Of a DNA stretch of 64,000 nucleotides, positions 54,518 through 63,993 are shown one piece after another (position 1 is the stretch's first letter; each line of letters starts with the position of its first letter). The notes under the pieces are model-generated. The model was given only the letters and a program-made list of their open reading frames with translations, was not told the DNA's origin and made no database searches. The DNA is from G963666895 sp963666895. Lineage in GTDB: Bacteria; Desulfobacterota; Desulfovibrionia; Desulfovibrionales; Desulfovibrionaceae. The stretch covers positions 248,001 through 312,000 of the forward strand of contig CAXXNS010000016.1 of NCBI GenBank assembly GCA_963666895.2. The letters are read 5' to 3'. The translations under genes and the position numbers were made by a program.

Positions 54518-56209
54518 ATGCATCGGCCATTTTTTTTCTTATTCACCATTTTCATCTATTCAATCACTTGTGGATTAAATCAATGCCAATCTAGCGATTC
54601 AATTCCTAAATTGGAGACATATGTCACCGCCTCTCAAGTCGAAGTACTGTTCTCTACCCCACAACAAAGAGCCGAAACTCTTAAAGTTTATAAGGATATC
54701 GGCATCCGGAAAGTTTATCTTGAGGGATTACGCTCCGGATTAATTACCAGTTTAGATTCACTCCGAGCCGCCAGAGATTTCCTGGTAGAGAACCAGATTG
54801 AAGTATCAACTGGAATAACCACTACCTGCGGCAAGGATTTCGGCCAGCCGTCCACCAATAATGAGCTATGGTTGAATTACCAACACCCGAAAACTCAGTC
54901 CGACATGCGAGATTTGGTAAAATCCATCGCCCCGTTATTCGACGAACTGATGATCGACGATTTTCTGGCAACAGATGATCAATCTGAAATTTCCCTGAAA
55001 GCAAAGGGAAATCAATCTTGGTCTGAATACCGACTTAAACTGATGACTGAATTCGCCCAGGAATATATCATTAAACCAGCCCGTGAAGTTAATCCCGATA
55101 TCACCATTATTGAAAAGTTTCCCCAATGGTACGACCGTTTCCATGTATTCGGTTATAACATTATCGATGGTCCAAAAATTTTCGAGCGCATCTGGGTCGG
55201 TACTGAAACGCGTAAACCGGATACCAAACGTTTCGGATATGTTATGCCCACTGAGGGTTACATCAACTTTAGTTGGATAAAATCAATCGCCAAAGAGAAA
55301 ATCGGCGGTGGTTGGTTTGATTTCGGCGATTGCGCTCCCCTGCCATACCTAATGCAAGCCTATCAGTCTGTTTTAGCGGGAGCGCAGGAACTGGTTCTGT
55401 TTGAATCGGGCAGTGTGGTTAACCTCAATCCATGTATTGAACCATTCTTAGAACGCCGCGAGGCATTATTCTCATTGGGTGATATCCTAGATAATCGCGT
55501 ACCCCGAGGAATGCACGCTTATAAGCCAGCTAACAGTAATGGAAGCGACGTCAATGGGGCGGCGAATCTCTATATTTACGACTATATCGCCGCACTGGGG
55601 CTTGCGCCTCTTCCGGTCGCAGAAGTTCCACAACATGCGAAGTGCATTTTTCTGCCCCGTCAGGCCGCTGATGATCCTGAAATCAAGCAGAAACTAAACA
55701 AATGGCTTGATGAGGGAATCAAAGTTGTTGCAACTCCGGATTTCCTAACCGCCACTGGTATTCCATTTGATAAACCGGAGGAAGATGCTGTTTTTTCTGA
55801 AGTTAAGAAAAGCAAAGGGACGCTTTGCCTATTGAATTTACAGACTTTCCGTCCTGAGGAATTTTCGCCCGGTAAAGAGATGTTCCTACCTCCCAGACCT
55901 CTTCCTGTCACCCAATGGAAAGAAGATAAAGTAAATCAAATTCGTAAGGAGATATTGCCTTTATGGGGAATCAACCTCAAATCGCCCAATAACGTAGGCG
56001 TTTATATCTTTGATGATGACCTGGTAGTTTTGGCAAATTTCAACGAGCAGCCGGTTCAATGCGAGATCGAGAACATTCTGGATGATGGAGAAGCATTCAC
56101 ATTGCATCCCCGGTTCCCTCATAAAAAGGAGACCAGCATTAAAAGAAATTGCAATAAAACCACAGTCACGGTATTACCTTGGGAATTAACTGTTTTGCTG
56201 AAAGAATAG
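54518..56209 (+). CDS. Exported protein, possible TIM-barrel glycoside-active enzyme
   Basis: 563 residues with a signal peptide (MHRPFFFLFTIFIYS...). The N-terminal ~330 residues have the strand/helix rhythm of a TIM barrel: TYVTASQVEVLF, IGIRKVYLEGLRSG, EVSTGITTT, DELMIDDFLATDD with acidic Asp pairs, DITIIEKFPQWYDR with Glu, and GGGWFDFGDCA. The following section (about 370-460) has a Rossmann-like run with KVVATPDFL, and the C-terminus is a small beta domain (VLANFNEQPVQC...VTVLPWELTVLL) like those capping glycosidases. No catalytic family can be named with confidence. AAGGGG lies eight bases before the ATG. Standalone gene. Confidence 0.65.
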   Translation: MHRPFFFLFTIFIYSITCGLNQCQSSDSIPKLETYVTASQVEVLFSTPQQRAETLKVYKDIGIRKVYLEGLRSGLITSLDSLRAARDFLVENQIEVSTGITTTCGKDFGQPSTNNELWLNYQHPKTQSDMRDLVKSIAPLFDELMIDDFLATDDQSEISLKAKGNQSWSEYRLKLMTEFAQEYIIKPAREVNPDITIIEKFPQWYDRFHVFGYNIIDGPKIFERIWVGTETRKPDTKRFGYVMPTEGYINFSWIKSIAKEKIGGGWFDFGDCAPLPYLMQAYQSVLAGAQELVLFESGSVVNLNPCIEPFLERREALFSLGDILDNRVPRGMHAYKPANSNGSDVNGAANLYIYDYIAALGLAPLPVAEVPQHAKCIFLPRQAADDPEIKQKLNKWLDEGIKVVATPDFLTATGIPFDKPEEDAVFSEVKKSKGTLCLLNLQTFRPEEFSPGKEMFLPPRPLPVTQWKEDKVNQIRKEILPLWGINLKSPNNVGVYIFDDDLVVLANFNEQPVQCEIENILDDGEAFTLHPRFPHKKETSIKRNCNKTTVTVLPWELTVLLKE

Positions 56210-56262
56210 GTAGTGATTGATAGATAGGCGATACTGACATACGCGAAGGCGGGTGGCCTTTT

Positions 56263-56288
56263 GATGGGTCGATAAGGCGTGACCCATC
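56263..56288. repeat. Inverted repeat in a dispersed-repeat-like segment
   Basis: Perfect 8-base arms GATGGGTC / GACCCATC around a 10-base loop, followed by CTACGCGG. Its style (GTAGG... ends on the minus strand, GC-rich) is like repeat family A. Confidence 0.55.
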
Positions 56289-56327
56289 CTACGCGGAAGT
56301 TGACGTAATGATTCAGTTTTTTATGCC

Positions 56328-56359
56328 AAAGCGGACTGACAAAAATGCCAGTCCGCTTT
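56328..56359. terminator. Bidirectional terminator between convergent genes
   Basis: Eleven-base stem AAAGCGGACTG / CAGTCCGCTTT with a T run on the plus side and an A run (T on minus) nearby. Confidence 0.85.
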
Positions 56360-56386
56360 TTTATATCATCAGATTTGAAACTCCAA

Positions 56387-57802
56387 TTACCACTCATCAG
56401 TACGGAAAGAAGAGGCTGGCAGCCCTTCTTTGTTAAACAAACTGGCTAGAGCCACATTGCTCCACCCATATTGCACGGCAACAGGTTCTTTGACTTTTGA
56501 CGAAGTGACCACAAGCGTATGGCCATCTATTTTCACGTCGGCTTCATGCGCAACTTTATCGGCGCCGGATATGGTGAATTGCGTTAATGTTTGACCTTTT
56601 GAATCAAGACCGCCGCCGGTATAGTCAAAGAAAAGCCGGATGCTATTTCCTTCGATTTTCATCTTTTTATATAACGGCCCGGAATAAACAATATCCTTGC
56701 CATAATCTTTGGCTAAAGCCCAAAGCGCCATGCGCTCTCCCGCCTCTTTTTTGTAGGGGGGATGAATATTTTTCAGGGTTGTTTTATCCATCAGAACGGC
56801 CATACCGATATTCTGGACTTTGGCTAAAGTTTCGCGCTGAACCTCACGGAGTTCCACGCCTTTGGTATTCTCACCATAATCAAACGGGGCGATTTGATCA
56901 AAGTAAAACGGGAAATCGCCCTGTTGGAAGACATCTCGCCAGTTTGCGATCATATTGGGGAATAACCTTCTATACAGTTTGGCATTAGATGCATTACTTT
57001 CGCCTTGATACCAAATCGCGCCCCGCAAGCCATAAGGAACCAACGGTTGAATCATGCCATTGTAAAGTACAGTCGGGGCTTGAAAATGAAAGATATCTGT
57101 AGTTTTAGTTGTATCTTTAACGTTGCGAACCTGTTCAACTTTTTCTTTGAATTCATCCATACGACTTAAAGAATCAGGGCTGGTCCAGGCTTCGGCAGGA
57201 GTTCCACCCCAACTGGAATGAATCAGTCCTATGGGTATATCTAATTCTTTCAGCAGTTTACGTCCAAAAAAGAAAGCTGTTGCGCTGAATTTTGCGGCTA
57301 ATTCCGGCGTGCATGCCGCCCACTGACCTTCACAGTCGTATTGGGGAACAGCGGCCATTGTCCTTTTTACAGTAAATAAGCGTAAATTAGGGTAATCAGC
57401 TGCGGCAATAGCCTCTTCTGAACCTTCAACCGGCTGATTTTCCCATCCAGCAAGCGGCATTTGCATGTTCGATTGTCCAGAACAAAGCCATACTTCGCCG
57501 ATCAGAACATCTTTGAAGGTTATTGTATTCTGACCCTTAATTTCAAGCGTGTATGGGCCGCCAACAGTCATAGGATTTAACTTAACCAGCCATTGGCCAT
57601 CGGCATCGGCGGTTGTTTTGACAGAATTCTTTTTGATGGAAACAGTAAGCGATTCACCCGGATTAGCTTTTCCCCAGACAGAAACCTCTTTGTCGCGCTG
57701 CAGCACCATACTGTCTGAAAAGATAGCGGGTAGAGTAACATCAGCCATAACTGTGAAACAGGAAGCTAACAATAAAAACAAGGATACGAATAACTTATTC
57801 AT
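56387..57802 (-). CDS. Sialate O-acetylesterase-type carbohydrate esterase
   Basis: 471 residues, exported (signal peptide to about residue 20). An N-terminal beta domain (AIFSDSMVLQRDKEVSVWGK) is followed by the SGNH-hydrolase domain. Nucleophile Ser111 lies in LCSGQSNMQ, WGGTPAEAW is the oxyanion block, IWYQGESN is conserved, and the catalytic His is in KNIHPPYK, where the usual Asp of DxxH is replaced by Asn (NIHP). It removes acetyl groups from sugars such as sialic acids or xylan-type polymers. AAAGG lies ahead of the start. Standalone. Confidence 0.9.
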   Translation of the reverse strand: MNKLFVSLFLLLASCFTVMADVTLPAIFSDSMVLQRDKEVSVWGKANPGESLTVSIKKNSVKTTADADGQWLVKLNPMTVGGPYTLEIKGQNTITFKDVLIGEVWLCSGQSNMQMPLAGWENQPVEGSEEAIAAADYPNLRLFTVKRTMAAVPQYDCEGQWAACTPELAAKFSATAFFFGRKLLKELDIPIGLIHSSWGGTPAEAWTSPDSLSRMDEFKEKVEQVRNVKDTTKTTDIFHFQAPTVLYNGMIQPLVPYGLRGAIWYQGESNASNAKLYRRLFPNMIANWRDVFQQGDFPFYFDQIAPFDYGENTKGVELREVQRETLAKVQNIGMAVLMDKTTLKNIHPPYKKEAGERMALWALAKDYGKDIVYSGPLYKKMKIEGNSIRLFFDYTGGGLDSKGQTLTQFTISGADKVAHEADVKIDGHTLVVTSSKVKEPVAVQYGWSNVALASLFNKEGLPASSFRTDEW

Positions 57803-57898
57803 TTTGAATACCTTTCTTAAGCAATTTATGATTAATTCAGTATCTGATATGAATTGAATTGAATCAAGCGATGCAGGAGAATTATCGCCGTATAAATT

Positions 57899-59416
57899 CT
57901 AAAAGTCTTCCGACCTAGGTTCTGTAAGCAAATTATTAACCTCTTCTAATTGATCATTAAAGAAATAGGTTTTCCCCGGTTCTAGCATCATCTCAACTGA
58001 CCATGATTTATAGCCTCGCACATTGGGAATCATCCGAGCTTTCGCTTTACCCGACCGGATATTCTTCTTCTCTAATGGGGTGATGCCAAGTTTTAAGCCC
58101 CGGATATAGGCAGTGGTCGAAACAGGTTTTGGTTCATATTTCACCGTGACGTATCCACGTCCCGACAAGAGCGACGAATTACGTAAAATTATCGGCATGC
58201 TAATAACCAAATGTAAAATAATTACCATAGAGGTGATGATTTTGAAATATTTTGCTTGCCAAAAATGGAATGCGGCGTATAAGGCGAACAGGTTAAGAGG
58301 AATAGAGATAGTGGCGAATAAATCCCAATCCCTGGTGCGCAATTGAGGGTAGAATAAAATGCTCCACACCATAGCCCATAGGCAGCAATTACAGATATAC
58401 AACAACCAGCGGTTTTCCTTTATTTTGCTCCAGCGCAAGCCCAGAAATCCCAACAGCGCAATCAAACCCAGCGGAGTAAGCCATAGATGGAACATCACCT
58501 TGTCGTATAGATGATCCCACGAAAACGCCATATATAGATAGGCGCCATGATCGTATGGTTCCCGCAGAGGGGGAAGGTGTTCTAACAAAGGCTCAGCGCG
58601 AAGCCCCATAACAGCGCGTACGGCAAACATCGCCAACCAGGGAATCATTACTTTCCACCATGGCGCCAGTCCGGCTTTCCATTTCCGGGGAATTTTATAG
58701 GTATAAAGCACGCATCCCATCACCAGCAACATAATAAAAATCCAGTGAGTGGGTTTTCGATGCATCAACGCCGCCATGATAAAAATAGCAAACATCAGGC
58801 TAGCATTATAAATATTTTGATAAGAACTAACTTTAAGATTATTATTACACTTACGAGATAATATGGGCAGCAAAAGCAGGGTTGGAAAGTAAAACACTCC
58901 GCTTGAATGAAACGCCCCGGCAAGAGCCAGTGAGGCGCTGGGCCATAAAATTGAACGATCATGGTGGATAGTTTCCCACGATAACCATAGGCAAACCATC
59001 AAAAATGCGCAGGTCCAGGGATAAAACTCCACATGGCCGCAGAATATTTGCAGAAGCATTGTAGTCGACGGGAAAAGGATCAGCAGCCAATAACCGGTTC
59101 TATCTTTCATGGTCGCGACGGCAAGACGATGCAGAGCAAAGAAATAGACCAATCCAGCGGCGCAGGATGAAAGCGCGATTATATCTTCAACCCACCAATC
59201 CAGGAAAGGATTAAGCCAAAAGAATAGAAAGCGATACAGCGAATAGGAGAGCATGCTGCGCGACATGGTTACCGCAAAGGCTGTTATTCCGCTGGTCTGT
59301 TTGCAGCAGAATTCTCCATCACCGATCTCCAGATTCCAGGACCGAAGCAGCCACAAGAATGCAGCCAGTCCAACAAACGCGGCTAAGGTTAATAAAGGTT
59401 TAAGGCGATTGGTCAT
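57899..59416 (-). CDS. Multi-spanning membrane protein, probable GT-C type glycosyltransferase
   Basis: 505 residues with about ten hydrophobic helices from residue 8 to ~410, then a soluble C-terminal domain (~100 residues). The first extracytoplasmic loop has GDGEF, reminiscent of the acidic DxE motif of GT-C glycosyltransferases that use polyprenyl-phosphate sugars. A second loop has CGHVEFYPW. The C-terminal part begins LLSGRGYVTVKYEPKPVS and may be beta-rich. The donor and acceptor are unknown. No ribosome site is obvious; the ATG at 59416 precedes the first helix sensibly. Confidence 0.65.
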   Translation of the reverse strand: MTNRLKPLLTLAAFVGLAAFLWLLRSWNLEIGDGEFCCKQTSGITAFAVTMSRSMLSYSLYRFLFFWLNPFLDWWVEDIIALSSCAAGLVYFFALHRLAVATMKDRTGYWLLILFPSTTMLLQIFCGHVEFYPWTCAFLMVCLWLSWETIHHDRSILWPSASLALAGAFHSSGVFYFPTLLLLPILSRKCNNNLKVSSYQNIYNASLMFAIFIMAALMHRKPTHWIFIMLLVMGCVLYTYKIPRKWKAGLAPWWKVMIPWLAMFAVRAVMGLRAEPLLEHLPPLREPYDHGAYLYMAFSWDHLYDKVMFHLWLTPLGLIALLGFLGLRWSKIKENRWLLYICNCCLWAMVWSILFYPQLRTRDWDLFATISIPLNLFALYAAFHFWQAKYFKIITSMVIILHLVISMPIILRNSSLLSGRGYVTVKYEPKPVSTTAYIRGLKLGITPLEKKNIRSGKAKARMIPNVRGYKSWSVEMMLEPGKTYFFNDQLEEVNNLLTEPRSEDF

Positions 59417-59703
59417 AGTTGTATATATCTTTGGCTGCCATCAGCCTGCTTAACTCTATTTTTTCTCTATAAGATAAGCATTATACAGCACCAAAGCAAA
59501 TGATTCACGATGTACAACGAGATTATAAACGAACAAATTTATAGAGGCGCCGTAATCAAAGAATTATTATAAGTTTTTTAATATAAAATAAGTTACTCAC
59601 TCATATTCACCCCCACAATGATTTATGAGATATTATAATTACGATTAATAATCTGAAACTATGTCACTCATAGAAGATGAGTTGGCGAAAAATGGAGAAA
59701 AAA

Positions 59704-60438
59704 ATGAAACGAATAACCTCGTTATTGTTAATTAGCCTGCTATGCCTGAGCGCTATCGGAATGGTTTATGCGGAAGAGCCGGTGAAATGCCTGCTGATCG
59801 GCAAAGAGCCGCATGGTGATACCGGCATATTGAACGACGCCATTAAGGATATTAATGAGAAATACCCCACGGTGCACATTACAGCGGTCGAAAAAGAAGA
59901 ACTTACTGCGCTGGAATATGACAATCTTAAAAAATACGATGTTCTGATGATCGAGCAGATCAAGACAGAAGATGGCGATCCTCCTGATGCAGTAAAAGAG
60001 GGGATTTTGCAATTCCTAAAAAATGGAGGAGGATTAGTGGTCTCTCATTTCGCAGTAGCCAATGTCCAGAAATGGCGCGATTCAATCCATATACTCGGCG
60101 CCATGTGGGTAAGCGGCAAATCAACCCACGGCCCATATCATAATTTCCGGGTTGATATAAAAAACGAAGCGCATCCCATTGTAGAAGGCGTTAAGCCATT
60201 CCATACCGATGATGAGCTCTATTACAATCTACTGATGAGGCCGGATATGAATATCATCATGACGGCCAATGAAGAACTATTCGGGCAGACGATTCCAGAA
60301 CCGATGTTAATGACCTATTATGTCCATAATGCGCGATGCGTTTATTTCGCGCTGGGGCATGACGTCAAATCATGCAGTCCGCCGATGTTTCGGAAAATTA
60401 TCGCGCAGTCGATTGAATGGGCCGCCTGCCGCCGGTAA
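59704..60438 (+). CDS. Exported ThuA-like protein
   Basis: About 244 residues from the ATG at 59704, which has GGAG seven bases upstream and starts a clean signal peptide (MKRITSLLLISLL...VYA-EE). The class I glutamine amidotransferase-like fold of ThuA shows VKCLLIGKEPHGD, KYDVLMIEQI, FLKNGGGLVVSHFA, and near the end CVYFALGHD. ThuA-domain proteins are common next to sugar oxidoreductases and glycan-degrading genes; their enzymatic role is not settled. It lies 34 bases before the next gene and probably forms a two-gene unit with it. Confidence 0.85.
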   Translation: MKRITSLLLISLLCLSAIGMVYAEEPVKCLLIGKEPHGDTGILNDAIKDINEKYPTVHITAVEKEELTALEYDNLKKYDVLMIEQIKTEDGDPPDAVKEGILQFLKNGGGLVVSHFAVANVQKWRDSIHILGAMWVSGKSTHGPYHNFRVDIKNEAHPIVEGVKPFHTDDELYYNLLMRPDMNIIMTANEELFGQTIPEPMLMTYYVHNARCVYFALGHDVKSCSPPMFRKIIAQSIEWAACRR

Positions 60439-60472
60439 ATCGTCTGCTGTAAATTTATAAGGATCAATTATT

Positions 60473-62338
60473 ATGCAAGAGATATCAATCAGCCGCCGCT
60501 CGCTTATAGCTGGCGGCGCTTCTTTATTAGGCCCCTGGAATCCGGGTTTATCATCACTATGCGGCGCCTCAGAACCAAGCGGAATTGAACTTGATGATCT
60601 GCAACGTTATTCATTAATAGAAGCGCTAAAAGAAGCCGACAAACGATATGATCCACAAGAGAAGCTGATCAAATCATCAATCTCAGGAGTGGGTTATCAC
60701 ACAACATTGAAAAGCGGCATGGTGCATCCTACGCGCTCTTCTTTTGATTACGCAGTAGCCCTGCTTGATACAGGAGAACCGCAGCGATTGGAGAGGGCTA
60801 AAGATATACTGAACCGTGTAATCGCTTTGCAAGACCAGAATCCCGAAAACAAGACCTATGGCATATGGTCATGGTATTTGGAAGAGCCGCTGGAAATGAT
60901 GTCGCCGCCAGATTGGAATTGGGCTGATTTCTGCGCAGTGCAACTGCTGGCCGCCTGGATTGATCATAAGCATCGCCTGGGAGAAGAATTGGCCGACAAG
61001 GTGCGCGATTCAATTATTCATGCATCTATTTCCATCAAAAAACGCAACGTCAGCCTTAGTTATACCAACATCGCCATTATGGGAACCTATGTCACCCTGA
61101 CGGCAGCAGACCGATTTGAACTGAAAAACCTCCAGCAATACGCCAAAGACCGTTTGCGCCGTTATCATAAATACATCTTCGATCAGGGATCATTCAACGA
61201 GTACAACAGCCCGACCTATACCATAGTCGCCATAAAGGAACTGACGAGAATGTTGATGCACGTCCGTGATAACCAAGACTTGCAGTTGATCCGTGAAATA
61301 CAAGATTTAGCATGGAAGCACGCCGCAATCCGGTATCATGAACCAACCCGACAATGGGCCGGCCCGCATAGCCGGTGTTATAGAACTTTGATGAGCCAGG
61401 AAAACCTTCACTTTTATGAAGCGGCAACCGGCAAGAGAGGCATGGTTACGGAAGATAAAGATATATCACTGGGTATGGACGCTTACCGGCTTCCTATAGA
61501 ATGTCCAAAAGCCTGCTTTAAGTATTTCGAACCTCTTAAAGAACCACGCACAGTCACCGAATCCTTCACAAAGGCTAAAATCGGAAGAGATACAGTTGGA
61601 ACAACCTATCTGCATCCCGGTTATACATTGGGAACGGTAAACCAGGGAGATTTCTGGAACCAACGCCGCTCATTTATAGCCTATTGGGGAACAAAAGATG
61701 AACCAACCTATTTACAGTTACGTTTTTTACACGACGGATACGACTACTGCTCCGCACTGCCATTCTCAATTCAAAATAAGGGTTGTGCGCTGACTGGCAT
61801 TGTCTTTGCAACTGACTATGGAGACACCCACCCCAGCCTGACCCGAATAGAAAATGGCGCGATACGCGCTAAAGACCTACGGCTGCGATTTGAGTTTGGT
61901 GGAGCAACCGATAATTTGGTCTTTCTTCCTTTAAGCGGTGTCTCAGCTACGCTGTACGCCAAAGATCGAGATGTTCAGATACAAATTCGCCCCATTGCCG
62001 ATCCGTTTGGAGATAAGCGCTTCACCTGGGAAATCGGCAAAGATGAGAATAAACATTGGATAGACGCGGCAGCCTATTCAGGCATAGAAAAAGAAATCAG
62101 TTTTGCAGAGTTAGAGCAAGCTTATCTAGCCTTCGCTTTTCAAATAACGCATGTTAATGAAAAAGCAAATTCACTGGATCAAATAGAACTAACTGAAGAT
62201 GACGGAAAAGTTATGATAAAATGGGATTATGAAGATGGCAATAAAGAGACTGTTCAGCGAAGCATGGGTATAAGCATCCCCAAAAAGCCAGGAACACGCA
62301 GTACATTACGGAGAGATTTCCAATTTAGAAGCGTTTAG
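60473..62338 (+). CDS. Tat-exported protein, possible polysaccharide-lyase-like toroid fold
   Basis: 621 residues. The N-terminus has SRRSLIAGGASLLG, a twin-arginine motif. The first ~330 residues are helix-rich with aromatic and acidic residues typical of an alpha/alpha toroid (YGIWSWYLEEP, DWNWADFCAVQLLAAW, NIAIMGTYVTL, FNEYNSPTYTIVA). The rest is beta-rich (YLHPGYTLGTVNQGDFWNQR, LRLRFEFGGATDN), as in chondroitin, alginate or heparin lyases. The similarity is only in layout; the catalytic residues cannot be assigned. AAGGA precedes the ATG. It pairs with the ThuA-like gene upstream. Confidence 0.65.
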   Translation: MQEISISRRSLIAGGASLLGPWNPGLSSLCGASEPSGIELDDLQRYSLIEALKEADKRYDPQEKLIKSSISGVGYHTTLKSGMVHPTRSSFDYAVALLDTGEPQRLERAKDILNRVIALQDQNPENKTYGIWSWYLEEPLEMMSPPDWNWADFCAVQLLAAWIDHKHRLGEELADKVRDSIIHASISIKKRNVSLSYTNIAIMGTYVTLTAADRFELKNLQQYAKDRLRRYHKYIFDQGSFNEYNSPTYTIVAIKELTRMLMHVRDNQDLQLIREIQDLAWKHAAIRYHEPTRQWAGPHSRCYRTLMSQENLHFYEAATGKRGMVTEDKDISLGMDAYRLPIECPKACFKYFEPLKEPRTVTESFTKAKIGRDTVGTTYLHPGYTLGTVNQGDFWNQRRSFIAYWGTKDEPTYLQLRFLHDGYDYCSALPFSIQNKGCALTGIVFATDYGDTHPSLTRIENGAIRAKDLRLRFEFGGATDNLVFLPLSGVSATLYAKDRDVQIQIRPIADPFGDKRFTWEIGKDENKHWIDAAAYSGIEKEISFAELEQAYLAFAFQITHVNEKANSLDQIELTEDDGKVMIKWDYEDGNKETVQRSMGISIPKKPGTRSTLRRDFQFRSV

Positions 62339-62447
62339 AGCGATACGGAATCTTCATGCGTTAATGCGGTAGTATAAAGTCACCCAAAATAAGACTTTGT
62401 ACAAGTCCAACGTTTCCAATATGCATACAGTGTTGTTAACCGATATC

Positions 62448-62474
62448 GGGAAAACCTTCAAAAAAGGCTTTCCC
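62448..62474 (-). terminator. Possible hairpin downstream of guaB
   Basis: Arms GGGAAAACCTT / AAGGCTTTCCC with one wobble pair, 41 bases past the guaB stop. There is no T run on the minus strand, so this is weak. Confidence 0.3.
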
Positions 62475-62514
62475 TTTACCAAAGCACAATAGAAAAAGGA
62501 AATATTTTCACGCC

Positions 62515-63993
62515 TTATGCGCCCAAGCGGTAATTGGGCGCCTCTTTGGTTATAACCACATCATGAGGATGGCTTTCCTGCAAACTGGCTTGCGTAACGC
62601 GGGTGAAACAAGCTTTCTCATGCAGTTCCTTAATATTACTGCTTCCACAATATCCCAAACCTGCACGCAATCCACCAACCAACTGGAATACATATCCGGA
62701 AAGGTTACCTTTGTATGGGACGCGTCCTTCGATGCCTTCAGGAACCAGTTTTTTGGGATCAGAGACATTGCCCTGGCCATAGCGGTCTTTACTTCCCTTT
62801 TGCATGGCGCCAACTGATCCCATGCCCCGATAGACTTTGAAAGTACGGCCTTCATAGATGATAGTTTCACCTGGAGCTTCTTCAGTGCCGGCGAAAAGGC
62901 TGCCGATCATAACGGCGTCGGCACCGGCAGCGATAGCTTTTACGATGTCACCGGAGTATTTGATGCCGCCATCAGCAATTACTGTTACATCGTATGATTC
63001 GACGCCGCACGCAGCGTCATAAATAGCTGAAATCTGGGGAACTCCCACGCCGCTGATGACGCGGGTAGTGCAAATTGATCCTGGCCCCATGCCTACTTTG
63101 ACAGCGTCAACGCCTTGGTCGCACAGGAACTTCGCGCCATCGGCGGAAGCAACATTACCAGCAACGATGATACTTTTGGGATAATTGACTTTGATCTGCT
63201 TGACGGCATTACCGACGCGTGATGTGAAACCATGCGCAGTATCAATAACCAAAGCATCTACGCCGGCATCCAATAATGCTCCAGCTCGTTCAGAAATATC
63301 AATATCGCTTACGCCCAGGGCGGCAGCCACGCAAAGACGCCCGATACTATCTTTAGCAGCATAAGGATAGCGACGTTTCTTTTCAATATCTTTTATGGTT
63401 ATAAGACCTTTAAGAACTCCCTTGTTATCAACCACCGGCAGTTTTTCTATACGGTGAAGATGAAGCGTTTTTTCGGCTTCATCAAGCGTAGTGCCTTCAG
63501 TGGTTGTGATCAATTTTTTTTTGGTCATATATTCAGAAATCGGTTTTTTTACATCTTCTATAAAGCGGGTGTCACGGTTGGTTATGATGCCAACCAGTTT
63601 ATTCTTTTCGGTTACAGGAATACCAGAAATATGGTATCGAGACATAAGTTTTAACGCTGTGGCAACAGGTTCATTGGGCGGGAGAGTAATAGGATTGACA
63701 ATCATGCCGCTTTCTGATCGTTTAACCTGATCCACCTGATCCACCTGATCCTCAATGGACATATTTCGATGGATTACTCCGATGCCGCCCTCCTGAGCCA
63801 AAGCGATGGCCAAGCGGGCTTCGGTAACCGTATCCATAGCTGAAGAACAGAGAGGAATAGACAGTTTAATATTACCGGCAAAGCGTGTGCTGACATCTGT
63901 GGAACCCGGTAAAATTTCAGAATACCCCGGTATCAATAGGACATCGTCGAAAGTAAGAGATACGGATGCAAATTTTTCTTCACGTGTTAACAT
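62515..63993 (-). CDS. guaB: Inosine-5'-monophosphate dehydrogenase
   Basis: Oxidises IMP to XMP with NAD, the committed step to GMP. 492 residues, the usual bacterial size. LTFDDVLLIPG begins the barrel; two CBS domains lie at about 97-205 (HISGIPVTEKNKLVGIITNR and KLPVVDNKGVLKGLITIKD). Catalytic Cys308 is in GPGSICTTR, and the IMP-binding IADGGIKYSGDI and the flap YRGMGSVGAM are present. The ATG is seven bases from the window edge, so the ribosome site lies mostly outside the window and a start further upstream cannot be ruled out. Confidence 0.95.
   Translation of the reverse strand: MLTREEKFASVSLTFDDVLLIPGYSEILPGSTDVSTRFAGNIKLSIPLCSSAMDTVTEARLAIALAQEGGIGVIHRNMSIEDQVDQVDQVKRSESGMIVNPITLPPNEPVATALKLMSRYHISGIPVTEKNKLVGIITNRDTRFIEDVKKPISEYMTKKKLITTTEGTTLDEAEKTLHLHRIEKLPVVDNKGVLKGLITIKDIEKKRRYPYAAKDSIGRLCVAAALGVSDIDISERAGALLDAGVDALVIDTAHGFTSRVGNAVKQIKVNYPKSIIVAGNVASADGAKFLCDQGVDAVKVGMGPGSICTTRVISGVGVPQISAIYDAACGVESYDVTVIADGGIKYSGDIVKAIAAGADAVMIGSLFAGTEEAPGETIIYEGRTFKVYRGMGSVGAMQKGSKDRYGQGNVSDPKKLVPEGIEGRVPYKGNLSGYVFQLVGGLRAGLGYCGSSNIKELHEKACFTRVTQASLQESHPHDVVITKEAPNYRLGA

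Noticed and set aside
63724..63750. Triplicated 9-base unit (CCTGATCCA-like) inside guaB
   Set aside because: It encodes the QVDQVDQV stretch, which is the same length as the usual segment in IMP dehydrogenase, so there is no insertion or expansion.
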